Shown: in pieces, positions 36,311-47,075 of the stretch
Numbering within the stretch: the first letter of the stretch is position 1
Layout: each line of letters begins with the position of its first letter
DNA from: Abelmoschus esculentus
Lineage: Eukaryota > Streptophyta > Magnoliopsida > Malvales > Malvaceae
NCBI GenBank assembly: GCA_035048815.1
Contig: JAUCBN010000036.1
Span: 9,496,001 to 9,560,000, forward strand
Reading direction: 5' to 3'
Length of the DNA stretch: 64,000 nt
The notes under the pieces: model-generated
Databases searched by the model: none
Seen by the model: the letters and a program-made list of their open reading frames with translations, nothing else
Told to the model about the DNA's origin: nothing
Program-made: the position numbers and the translations under genes

Positions 36311-36536
36311 TAGGTCAAGCAAAGGTTTAGTAATAAATCAAAGAAAGTATGTCCTTGATTTACTTAATAAAACATGGATGCTAGGACGCAAACCAGTTGA
36401 TACTCCCATGGAAGCAGGATTAAAATTTAGTAAAGATGACTCAAGCCATAAAGTTGCTAAAGGTAAATTTTAAAGGTTAGTGGGAAAGTTGATTTATTTT
36501 TCATTAACCAGACTAGATATTGCCTTTCCAGTTAAT
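36311..36536 (+). pseudogene. Copia RT-RNaseH connection fragment
   Basis: SSKGLVINQRKYVLDLLNKT, WMLGRKPVDTPMEAGLKF, a stop, then RLVGKLIYFSLTRLDIAFPV, all standard Copia RT C-terminal motifs. It ends abruptly at 36536, where LTR A sequence takes over through a short shared CCTTG. Confidence 0.88.
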
Positions 36537-38343
36537 GTCCTTGTTACGTGTAGGCAATATTCTGTATTCTCAGTTTTGATTATAGTGCACTTAAGACAAT
36601 CCTAATGACATGTCATTCGTATTCGAATCTAAAGTTAGTGTCACTAAGACAATATCATAATCAAATGTGCATGATAACTTGCTGCTCACAATGCATGCAT
36701 AATATGTTCAACAAATGAACCAAAAGCCATGCCTAAAGGCACCATCATGTATAAGGCAAATAACCATGTTGTATTCCAAATCATTTCTCACAGTTTTCCA
36801 TAATCATGGATGCTAAATAAGCTATGCATTTCAGCAAGTAATTCTCATGTATGCACCATTTCAAATCATGCTCATACATTTACATAAATCTCATTGCATT
36901 ATCAACATAATGCCTTTATAAAATGTAGCCGAAACTCATACCGGTTTATCAAAACAAATGCTTTACTTACTCTTGAACTATGGAAGGTTTTCACACTCTT
37001 CCATAGCCCCCAAAAACAGAACGTACCAAACGCGATTCGCTTTAAATTCGAAACCACTCACCAACAAGCGAAACGAGCTTTCGCCGCTATCCGATGATCG
37101 CACCAATGCACCAGCAATCAAGCACCTTCTTGTACCTCTTATACAACATTAAAAACATAGCATTCTCTCATCATAACATGCTCAAACCAACAGCCATATC
37201 CGATCACCATTAAACTACCGAAAACTTAGCTGAAAAGACCGAAAACTAAGCCGAAACGTAACCGAACAACATCAGCCTAAAACCTAATGAATCTAACATC
37301 TAATCCACTTCAATTATGATCCAAAAACACATCCAAACCATCCTTATATCTCCATCAACATTTAAGCATCTAAAACAGCCCATAAAACAACCGAAAAGCA
37401 CCTTAAAACTACACCGATTGCATTATTTCGGGATTAAATTAATGTGATATCAAAAGAAGACTCAATTAATCATTAAATCAACATAAAAACATGATTGAAT
37501 TCATCTAATTTCCAGCATTAAATGAGATCCAAAAAGATTTCATAAAAACATCACAAAATCACTAGATCTAACAATTAAAAACATAGAATCAAGTGTTTAT
37601 TCAAAGATTAGCAAACTAATACTTGGGAATTTCAATAAAGAACCTTAAAAAAGAATAAAAATCCAGAAAATTACCTTCAAGATCTATTCACCAAAAATAT
37701 GTATTTTTCCCCTTCTTGATTCCTTGCAATTTGATGTAGATTTGATAAAATTGATGCATAGGTTTTGTAAAGGATGGAAAGATGATGCAAGTGATGGAAT
37801 CTTTATGGAAAAAGATGCTAAAATCATCAAGGAATTGAAGAGAAAAGATGAAGAGAAAGTGGAGAGAAAATGAGAGAAAAGATGAGAGAAAATTAAGAGA
37901 AAAGTGGTTTTTAGAAAAATGATTAAAAATCTAATTAAAGTAATTAAAAATATATTTTGGTGAATAAATCATCATTAAAAATTAGAAATGGGTTTATGGC
38001 CCTCTAAGGATTCTAAGTTTAGCTTGCTTTTCAATTTAGTCACTTAAAACACATAATTGCCGAAAATTACAAAATAAGTCCTCCAATTTTCCAAAAATTA
38101 TAAATCGGTCACTTATGCATAATTAAGCATAATTAAAAATCAAAAATAAATCCAAATTACTTTCTTTTAAATTCGAAACATATTTTTAATATTTCAAACC
38201 ACCTTCCAAATTATTATTTTTCTTAATTAAAAATATCCTTATTTTATTTTTCTCGGAATTAATGAACCGGAGAACCCTATTCGTCCCAAATCGAATTCCC
38301 CTAACTAAGCCTAAACTAATAACCCCAAAAACGGGATGTTACA
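36537..38343 (-). repeat. LTR A fragment, reverse orientation (5' half)
   Basis: It aligns with 3531-5314 and 31935-33734, ending with the true LTR terminus CGGGATGTTACA at 38343. The other half is missing. No gene is present; the overlapping ORFs 36894-37152 are LTR sequence shared with 32304-32486 and 3841-4146. Confidence 0.85.
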
Positions 38344-38890
38344 TGTTGGTGCCTTTGGGCATGGCTTTTGGTTCATTTGTTGAACATATTATGCATGCAT
38401 TATGAGCAGCAAGTTATCATGCACATTTGATTATGATATTGGCTTAGTGACACTAACTTTAGATTCGAATACAAATGACATGTCATTAGGATTGAGTGCA
38501 CTATAAAATAAAGAGAATAATGATGTTGCCTACACGTAAACAAGGGTGACTTTGTGTCCAACCGTGCGTGGTAGAGCCGCCTACACGTAAATAAGGGTGA
38601 CTTTGTGTCCGACCGTGCGTTTAGAGCTTGCCTATATGTAAACAAGGGTGATTTTGTGTCCGACCGTGCATATAGATGACCCATACGTAAACAAGGGTGA
38701 CTTTGTGTCTTACCGTGTGTAGTGGGGGTAACATGTATACAAGGGTGACTAAGTGTCCGACCGATGCATGTTGAGACCAAGAGTCTCCAGTTATGAGAAA
38801 AAGGATCCGTGTATTCGGTGAACTCAAGGTTCACATTTAAGTGGTCACTAGAATGCCAATATACATACATGAATTTGAGAAGAAAATTGA
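38344..38890 (+). repeat. LTR A fragment, forward orientation, part 1
   Basis: From about 38347 this is LTR A in the opposite direction to the preceding fragment, lacking its first 1.6 kb. It is cut at 38890 by solo LTR D and continues at 42654. Together with 36537-38343 it makes a head-to-head inverted pair. Confidence 0.82.
38527..38768 (+). repeat. Expanded 58-bp tandem repeat in LTR A
   Basis: Five copies of a unit with ACAAGGGTGACTTTGTGTCC and ACCGTGCGT-like ends. Other LTR A copies in the window have two (about 3440-3550, 31860-31950). The reverse-strand ORFs at 38400-38984 arise from the repeat and are not genes. Confidence 0.8.
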
Positions 38891-40689
38891 TGTAACACCC
38901 CAAAAACAGGGTTAATAAATGATTCGAACATGTTGCAATTAAATCAAAAAAATCATAAGTTAATTGAATTAGAAAAGGGACCAAAGGAATTAAATTAAAA
39001 GCTTGGATATTACATGATAAAAGAAGGAATTTCCTAGACTACCCTTAGTAATAAATTAAGTCTAGGCAAATTATTAAGGGTAGAGTGGTCTTTTCACCCC
39101 CATTAATGAGCCAAACAAAACCAGCCCCAATTCCTCTTCTTCCTTCTTATTTTCATGTTAGAAGAGGAAGAAATTGGAGAGAAAGAAATTTCTTTGGGGG
39201 CTTGAGAGAGAAGGCTTCAAATTCATGCATGGGTGGACTTTTGATCAAGAAATTCAAGTTTTAAGACTTTGGTAAGCTCATCTCTCTTTAATCAAGTCTT
39301 TTAGGGTTTTGAATTTGGGTTTTTTGACTCTTCTAAGTAAATACAAGTTAAATTGATGATGTGAACTTAGTTTAAGGATTATATTTGTTTGGGTGTAGCC
39401 TTTGAAACAAGAACAATATATTAGGAGCTTGGAAGTTGGATTTTGTAAATATGATGTTGGTTTGGTAAAATAGTGAAGTTGGGGGAATTAGTTGAGGTTA
39501 GACCCATGTTTAAAGGTGCTGAAAACTCATGTAGATAAGTTAGGAATTATGAATTTAGTGGATTGGATTAAATTAGCCGAAAATGCTTAAAGAATGTCAT
39601 TTTTGGGTAGCCATCTTTGAGAATTTCCCCAGGACGGGATTTAAGGAATTTGGAGCTGAAATTTTAGACTATGATACTCATGTATACCTAGTTTAAGAAG
39701 AAATTTAAGGAACTTAAATCCGAGTTCGGTAGAGGAAGATATAAGCTGTTCTGTGAGGCTACCCGAACAGTCCCGGAAATCCGGCCAGGTCTGTTTCGAT
39801 TGAAATCTGGAGCTAATCGAATAGGAATTAAAATGTAAAGTTAATTGTTCCTTGTAGATAATTCTTCTAGCTTTCCAACGAGGTAAAATGGGCTAAAATC
39901 GTACATCGGAGCTAGGAGATATGACCGTTTCGCTAAAGGGTAGCAAAACTGTCCGAAAGGCACAAATGTACATGTTTATAATTGATAGGCTTGTGAACAT
40001 TTGAAATGGATAAATGAAAATGTATTGATACATGGTTATCATATGTTAATTGTTAGATACCCCGGGAGAGGAAATTAACGAGGATCAAGAGAGGATCGAG
40101 GCAACAAAAAGAAGATGCAAAGGGGTTGCGATCTACAACCCGTGACAGCTTGGAATATTGGTGAGTGGAGCAAACCTTAGTGTTAGGACCTAGGGTCCTA
40201 ACCATCTGATTATTTGATTTGTATGTATTGCAACCGGATTAAATAAATATTTGACATTACGGGAAGGAGGATTAATTAGTAATGACTTGTTTGACCTTAT
40301 GTTTGAGTACTAGTTAATAAACTAGTTTAGAGCATTTGCATAGCTCGGAAATGTCGAGGTAAGTAATGGCACGCAGCTAAGGATTCCAGGTATGTTAGTC
40401 ATGCATGAGTTATGTCCGTGATAGCATGATATGTATATGCTTTTGGTGTGTTGCATGACTTATGCTTATGAATTTTGGTAACATGATAATATGCATATGT
40501 TTTGTTACATTAGTAGCATGACCCTTATGTTTTAGGTTTGATAGCATGACTTGATGCTTTTGATATGCCATGTTGTGTACATCATCCGAGACAAGAAAAT
40601 TGATTAAGTAAATGAAAGACTAATTGAATAAGAAACTTTGATTGAGCCTTGGGTCATAGTTGGTCATAGGTAGTATGGCATGCCTAGAG

Positions 40690-40860
40690 TCTGAGCTCAT
40701 TTGTTAGTACTTCGGTACTTCTGATCAGTATTTCGGTACTTCTGTTGGTACTATGGGTACCTTTGTTGGTGGTTAGTCACCATTTGTAGATACCATGGGT
40801 ATCTTTTGTCAGTGTCCTAGTGGCACTTTTGTTAGTACCTTAGGGTACTTCTGTTGACTC
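40690..40860 (+). repeat. Short tandem repeat with GGTACTTCTGTTG units in LTR D
   Basis: Five to six diverged units of about 30 bp, built on GTAC(T)TTCGGTACTTCTGTTGG and variants (TTAGGGTACTTCTGTTG). It has no coding potential. Confidence 0.7.
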
Positions 40861-40924
40861 GTTACCTAGTCTAACTATACCAAGGCAACGTTTGAAATTA
40901 ATTCGGAAGATTAAAATTAAGATA

Positions 40925-41240
40925 ATTGCCATGGAGCATTTGATATAATCTTGCATTAGAGCATTTGAAATGTAATTACTATGGAACTTTTGATATGTAC
41001 TTGCTACAGGGCATTTGATATGATTTGAATTTGAGCCATTGATATGTACTTGTCATAGGGCATATGATATGATTTGAACTTGAGCATATGATATAATTCG
41101 AACTTGAACATTTGACTTGTACTTGCCATAGGGCATTTGATATGAATTTAATATGAACACTTGATATGCACTTGCTATTGGACATTTGATAGGAATTGAA
41201 TATGAGCATTAGAGATGAATCTACCATAAGATACTTGTAT
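40925..41240 (+). repeat. Tandem array of CATTTGATATG units in LTR D
   Basis: About six to seven diverged units of roughly 45-50 bp, alternating ACTTGCCATAGGGCATTTGA and ATATGATTTGAACTTGAG. The reverse-strand ORF 40979-41227 is a by-product of the repeat. Confidence 0.75.
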
Positions 41241-41997
41241 ATGACTTGTCATTGTACTTTGAACATGATTATATGATGTACTAAATGCCATATGTAAATG
41301 ACTTGTTGCTCATTCGATGTTTATCATTTGTTATAATTCATGTCTAAATTGGTTAGACTTAGGATACCTCACTAAGTACTTCTTAGTACTTACACTCTTT
41401 GTTTCCTCCTTCCCAAACAACAGGTTTACAAGTTAAAGAGATAGACCAAGCTTGAACTCAGAGCAAGGACACGGGAAGCAAGCCAAAGTATGGTATTTGA
41501 TAGTTTTTGTGTAACTCCTAATATACGATGGCATAGTAATCATGCTAGACTAGTGTGTGCATTTTGATAGCTATCTCATGATGTGTATATATTCATATGA
41601 TCGTTTAAGCTTTTGGGTTTGTAAGCCATAAGGCACAATGCACATAGTAGGCTAGCCTTGTATGTTTTGTGTGTGGCTATGGTTGATATGTTGGCTTGGG
41701 AGAATGCATATAGTATGTGGTTAGCTTGTCTTAGTGTTTAGGTCATGTGAACCTAGGACCCATCATGTTTGTATGAGTAGCCATAGAAAGACGAGGCTAG
41801 TTGTTGATCTAAGTAGGGATGATTCGAATATTAAAATGCATATTGAATTGGCTAAAATGGATAAGTTTGGTGAATCGAAATAGGATGCCTAAGCATGTCT
41901 TATGATCTTTAAGGATTAGGATTAGGTTGAGGCCTTTAGATAGCCCCTTTTGTAATGTCTAAGTGTTTGAAAGCCATGAATTAGTCATCTTCGAGCA

Positions 41998-42275
41998 GGG
42001 GTATCGATACCACTATTTTGGGTATCGATACCACCTTTGGCAGAAATTTTTTGTTCCGAAGCTTGTATCGATACTAAGCTTTGACTTTTAGTCAACGTGT
42101 TAATGAAGTAAGCCAGTATCGATACTTGTATCGATACTGGAGCTTCCAGTAACTTTTCGTATCGATGCTAGTATCGATACTGGCTACCCAGCCTTGGTCA
42201 ACGAGTCAACACTAAGGACCGGTATCTATACCTGGTTCGATACCCCTGTATCGATACCAACAATAGGGATATCGG
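41998..42275. repeat. Cluster of GTATCGATAC palindromes in LTR D
   Basis: About nine exact or one-off copies of GTATCGATAC in less than 300 bp, some in pairs about 10-20 bp apart. Similar clusters lie in other LTR families of this window. Confidence 0.75.
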
Positions 42276-42653
42276 TACCACCTTACTGCATGGGTTCAAT
42301 TTAATAGGGATACTTTTCTTGACTAATAAGGTATAATCAATGATAGTAAAATAAAAGTTTTGATTAATTCGAGTTACAATTGATTAATGAATGGTATCTA
42401 AGATTCGAATTGGAAATTGTTTAAGTGTCGAAAAAGTTTTAAATTGGTCTCGAATTCATGTAAGTAATACAAGATTTGAACCGTAAATTAATTAAGTATT
42501 ATAAGGAATTGACTTGCAATGTTATGTAAATAAGCAAATTGTATAAACTTGACCAACTCTCAATGTTTATTTGGATTTGGATTACATTATTCGATTATAT
42601 ATATCCGGTCGACGCCCCCGTCTCCTAACCCGGGGCGAGGGTGTCACAATTGA

Positions 42654-44047
42654 GCATCATTTATAAATTGTTTTGATAAGGTTATGTGAACTCAAGGATG
42701 CATTTGCTTTAAAGAACACGAGCATGAGATGTTAGCATGCATGATTTAATAATGTATTGCAAATTATGTTTTCATCATGGTTTTAAATAGATGCAATGAT
42801 GATTTGTGTAGAGCTTCCTCACTAAGCATGTTTGCTTAAGCTCTCTTTTCATCCATGCAGAGAAATAAAGGCACTTGGAGCTTCGTTCGAGGCAAGGAAA
42901 CCAAGGGGAAGAATCACTTTGAATTTGGTATGTTTTTGGCAAATAAATTGGGCAAGACAATGTGTAACCCAACCAATGTGAGGAGTGTGTACTTAGGTTT
43001 TGGTTTATGTTGTAATAAGACCATTATTGTTTGGTTGCTAATTGTTAAACTTTGGAATTCTTTGAATTGTTGAAACATGTACTAGCATGTTTTTTATGTT
43101 GTTAATCATTTTCTGGGGAGCATGCCTATAGCTTGAATGATATCTGTGACATTGTTGATTATGTGTCATACGTTGCTGAATATGCCTAGGATTGATGCAT
43201 TTAGTGGTTCTAATTAACGGTTGAGTATTGAGTAATTGGTGTGCACTTAGTGTAATGAAACTTTTGGTTCCAGACTCAAAGTTTTGAAACCTTTGGGTGA
43301 AGGTTCCGAAACCTTTGACAAATAGTTTCGAAACCTTCACAAGGTTTCGAAACCTTGCGGGCAGTTTCAATTCTGGATAGCTACTGGACGCGAAAAGTTT
43401 TGAAACTTTCCAGGAAAGTTTCGAAACCTTTTACAAAAAGTTTCGGAACCTCTGGGAAGGTTTCGAAACCTTTGATCACCTAGAATTGAAAGTTGCTAGA
43501 AATTATATTTTAGTCCTGAATATCTTCTTTTGTTCGATTAAGGTACTTGCAGATATTATTTTGAGTTGAAATTTTGCATGCATGCATAAAGTTGATTTAA
43601 TTTCAAGATGGTTAATCTAATTTGGATGAAATCCTTGTATTTTGGAAGATTTACATTTTGGTCCCTAAATTAGAGGAACATGTAATTGATGATGTTAGAA
43701 TGATCTGTTTGAGTTGAAATTTGCTGTGAGGAACTCTTGTATGTTTAATTGAACTTTGATGAAGAGAATTTATATTTTGTTAATAGGATTTAAAAGTTTT
43801 ACGTTTTAGTCCTTAATCTATGTTAGTGTTTAATTGGATGGTTGTTTTTAATTAATGTGTTACCGACAATGCTTTGTATGAGACCTTGTCAAGTAGGAAT
43901 AAGATTGTGCATCTAGTAAGATAAAATGAAAAAATATAATGGTTTTAGGGTTGTTTCTCGATCGAAACCTTCGCGGGTTTAGTTTGATATTTTCCCCGTG
44001 TAACCCGTTAGTGCCGGTTCCGTCTAGGCCGGGCTAAGGGGGTTACA
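42654..44047 (+). repeat. LTR A fragment, forward orientation, part 2
   Basis: The remaining part of the forward LTR A, ending GGGCTAAGGGGGTTACA. The segment 42655-43070 is the reverse complement of 2980-3330. At 43270-43480 lies a dense run of GTTTCGAAACC palindromes. ORFs at 42775-43370 lie wholly in LTR sequence. Confidence 0.85.
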
Positions 44048-44960
44048 ATTCTATAAGTATTTACATATGTCCTTAATTATCTAAATTATTCTAGAGAGTT
44101 CTAAGTATTTCTATAAAGGTTTATACATGTCTCTAATATTCTATAATATTCTAGAGACTAAAGATTTTTAGAGTAGTCCTAACCTTTTTAGGGTTTTCAG
44201 AGTCTTTTTAAACATTCTAAATCCTTCTAAAATGTTTTAGATGTTTTCAGTATGTTTCATGTCTTTCTAGAATGTTCTAGAACCTTTCAGAATTTTTTAG
44301 AGTTTTTTAGAATCTTTTAAGGCCTTCTAGATGTGTATAGACATTGGTAGATCCTTCTGAAAATTTCTGGAATCTCTTAAAACGTTGTGGCTAGCTTTTA
44401 AATAGATGTATGTTATTTTAGGTTATTTTAGCAACTTTCTTGGTGCATGATTGTCTTAAAATGCCAAAGGATGTTTAATTTGTCTCAATGTTAGGTGACA
44501 TGTGATATTAAGTTGTTTAGGATTTTAATAAATTTATTTTTAAATTAATTTGGTATTTAAACTAATTATTAAAAAATAAAATATAATTTATATATAAATA
44601 AATTAATTAAATTTTATTTTAAATAGTTCTATCATATATAAAGTTTTAAAATTTAAATTTTCATTAATTAATTTAATAATATTTTAATATTAATTATATT
44701 CAATAATATTGGACGTATGTTCTAAAATTTTTCTATAATTACTCGTCGATAAAATCTTCTATTTTTTTCCTGCACAATTATGACCGTCACGTGGAATTTT
44801 TTTATCTCTTCCTCTCTCGATTGTCCTGCTGTTCATCACTCGCTGTCTTTTTTCTGAATATATCAGTTGCTGTCTTAAAAATAAGAAATGTGGGAAATAC
44901 ATGTGGAGTCAACATTTAATATAATAAAAATATAGAATCCCAGCCATTCCCACGTCCGTT
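44048..44960. other. Upstream intergenic region of the APS kinase gene
   Basis: AT-rich, no ORF or known repeat end seen. The first 350 bp are full of TTCTAGA/TTCTAAG-type words. At 44788-44793 lies a G-box core CACGTG (bZIP/bHLH site by established knowledge). Promoter function for the downstream gene is inferred from position only. Confidence 0.5.
44265..44292. promoter_or_regulatory. Heat-shock-element-like array
   Basis: TTCTAGAATGTTCTAGAA followed by CCTTTCAGAA places TTC, GAA, TTC, GAA, (TTT), GAA at exact 5-bp steps. Alternating nGAAn/nTTCn units at 5-bp spacing are the binding pattern of heat shock factors. The site is about 940 bp upstream of the predicted start of the APS kinase gene. 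It lies in a stretch rich in TTCTAG words, so it could be a chance product of a repeat. Confidence 0.45.
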
Positions 44961-44966
44961 TTTCAT

Positions 44967-44975
44967 TTTATAAAT
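44967..44975 (+). promoter_or_regulatory. Possible TATA box of the APS kinase gene
   Basis: TTTATAAAT about 240 bp upstream of the predicted start codon is the best TATA-like word in the region. AT-rich surroundings make this a weak call. A small upstream ORF (ATG at 45088, about 24 codons) would lie in the leader. Confidence 0.3.
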
Positions 44976-45205
44976 CTGGAAATCGAAATGATTTTGGATT
45001 TTTAATCACACCTTTACCGTTAACTCCTCCTGTTTGGATGTTTCAACTTACAATCATTGTTTTCTTTTAATAAATATTATAATCAAGATGGTTCTACTCA
45101 CGGCCGGCGATTTGTTGTTCTTCTTCCATTTTCGATGGTGGCCATTTGATACCGGTGGATAAGGTTAGCGTCGTGAAGTTTGCGTTGCCGGCGTCGTAGC
45201 TTTCT

Positions 45206-47075
45206 ATGAGGCTGTATAACGGCAACAATGCTAAGTGGAGCTTGGTTCAGGCGACGGAGGAATCGTCCATGCCGATTACGAATGATCACGCTGCTGTTAT
45301 TTCTGGTACTATATTTTTTAAATGAAAAAGAGAAATTCATGGGTGATCATATATTCATATTCATTTGTTTAATTTCCTTTTTCTTGTCAAGAATTTAGTT
45401 CAGGATTTTTATTCCATTTTAAAGAAAATTAGAACTATGTGTTTCTTTTGTTTCACTATTTATTTATAAAAGGGCCAAATCTTTTATATATAAAAGAGAT
45501 TTTATATTAGGAGTATATTTAAAAGAAATTTGGTAGAATGATGGAATAGATAATTAGATTGACTTTGGAAGTTATTTTCATCTGAATTAGATTTTGTAGA
45601 CTAGCAAGCAGTAACATTTATGACTCTGCTGTAAATTGGTTGTCGCCAAGTAAAATTGCTTGGCAATTTTGTTAAATGGTAGGTAATCCAGATTGAAATG
45701 GAGGCTAGGAGAATAGTAAGTAATTGGTTACATAAGCCCTTTGATTGTACGGCTTAGCTTAGGCTCTTGTTTTTGCTGATCACAGTACCAAATAAATCAA
45801 GTGGATACATCTGAACCTTTAAGCTTCAGCCTTTCAAATTTGAATATTTATAACTTTACAGTATCTTTATATGCCGATCATTTTAGACTTTTAGTAATGA
45901 ATTACTCATTTGGGAAACTCTATTCTATAATATTCGTATGAACACTTTGGCCATCCATCCAAAGAGTAGCAATGATGACCATGCAAAGTCATGAATTCTT
46001 TAGTATGGTTTATTTCCAATTGGATCCACTTAGGGTTCTGATTTCAAATGTCTAACTAGGTGAAAATCTCCCCCAGATAGCTACTAACGGCAAGGCAGCA
46101 AACATTGTATGGCACAAAAGTCCGATTGGGAAACTTAGTCGGCAAGAGTTACTTCAGCAAAAGGGTTGTGTCATATGGATTACGGGTCTCAGTGGCTCAG
46201 GTTTGTTTAAACTTTATATTTGAATGGTGAAATTCATGCTAATCTTTATATTTTATATTGTCTTTTGTGTTGCTAGAATATATGCGTATATAAGATGGTT
46301 GCTTTTTTATGAGTTATGATTAGCTTTAGTTGTCCTTTTTTATGTGCTAAATAACCAAAAAAAACTGAAAGATTGATCATTTAGCTGTGGACGAATCTGT
46401 AAAGTCAAAATCAAGAATTTAGAATTTTTTTGCTAGTTTCTGCTTGCTGAACTGAAGTGCATTCGCACGTCATAAGTTTTTTACTGTGTTGCTCCTCTGT
46501 CTCTTACGATGGTCTGAATTTAGGAAAGAGCACTGTGGCATGTGCTCTGTGCCATGCGTTGCATTCAAGGGGGAAATTGGCTTACATCCTTGATGGTGAT
46601 AATTTCCGGCATGTTTTAAACCGTGACCTTAGTTTTAAAGCAGAGGATCGTGCAGAAAAAATTCAAAGGATTGGTAAAGGGTGTTTGATTCCTCATCATA
46701 GTACTATTTTGCTTTGTCCTTTTGCTCTCTTATTCTGATGGTTACAAGCTACAACTTGTTTTCGGTTTACCTACAGGAGAGGTAGCAAAACTCTTTGTTG
46801 ATGCAGGCTTCATCTGCGTTGGCAGTGTAATATCTCCCTACAGAAAAGACAGGGATGCATGTCTTGCACAGTTGCCAGAAGGAGACTTCATTGAGGTACA
46901 TGATGCCTTTAAGAAATCTGAAATATTGAGGGCTTTGCATCAGAAGGTTCTAAATTGCTCTAAGAAAATAACTGAGCAATGCTTTGAACAGGTGTTCTTG
47001 AATATGCCGCTCCATATATGCGAGGCAAGGGACCCAAAAGGCCTATACAAGCTTGCAAGAGCAGGAAAAATTAAA
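45206..47075 (+). pseudogene. APK: 5' part of the APS kinase gene (exons 1-5) before the insertion
   Basis: Exon 1 would read MRLYNGNNAKWSLVQ..., and exon 2 starts ATNGKAANIVWHKSP, similar to the start of the kinase core in plant homologues. Exons 3 and 4 carry the nucleotide-binding and APS-binding segments. If transcription enters element C, reading continues from KIK into LTR codons CNTPNPFSPI and stops at 47106-47108. Such a product would lack the conserved GFTGIDDPYEP segment and the C-terminal helix. Introns 1 and 2 (45306-46080, 46201-46523) are AT-rich with no other gene seen. Confidence 0.8.

Larger units (their letters stand above)
28484..36536 (+). mobile_element. Copia-type retrotransposon, broken by three insertions
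   Basis: A Ty1/Copia gag-pol body is read in four pieces: 28484-30306, 33735-34228, 34942-35285 and 36311-36536. The gaps are a solo LTR A, a hAT-like MITE and a solo LTR, each with its own target site duplication. Joined across the gaps the protein order is that of Copia (protease, integrase, then RT). Neither Copia LTR is present, and the 3' end is replaced by LTR A sequence at 36537. Confidence 0.88.
38891..42648 (+). mobile_element. Solo LTR 'D' (3758 bp), TSD ATTGA
   Basis: It runs from TGTAACACCCCAAAAACAGG to GGGCGAGGGTGTCACA, flanked by ATTGA at 38886-38890 and 42649-42653. It splits an LTR A whose two halves join cleanly when it is removed. No internal region or ORF of note is present. 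It contains tandem repeats (40690-40860, 40925-41240) and a cluster of TATCGATA palindromes (41998-42275). Confidence 0.9.

Noticed and set aside
38527..38768. CRISPR-like array
   Set aside because: The repeats are diverged, directly adjacent without unique spacers, and in a plant LTR.
40925..41240. Satellite or centromeric repeat
   Set aside because: The array is short, diverged and wholly inside a solo LTR with its own TSD.
45098..45340. Reverse-strand 80-codon ORF over exon 1 of the APS kinase gene
   Set aside because: Arg/Asn-rich, no domain, antisense to the predicted first exon; taken as chance.
45980..46200. Start of the APS kinase at ATG 45981 in the intron 1 region
   Set aside because: An in-frame TAA lies before the kinase core. 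The exon 1 model from 45206 with the acceptor at 46080 keeps an open frame instead.
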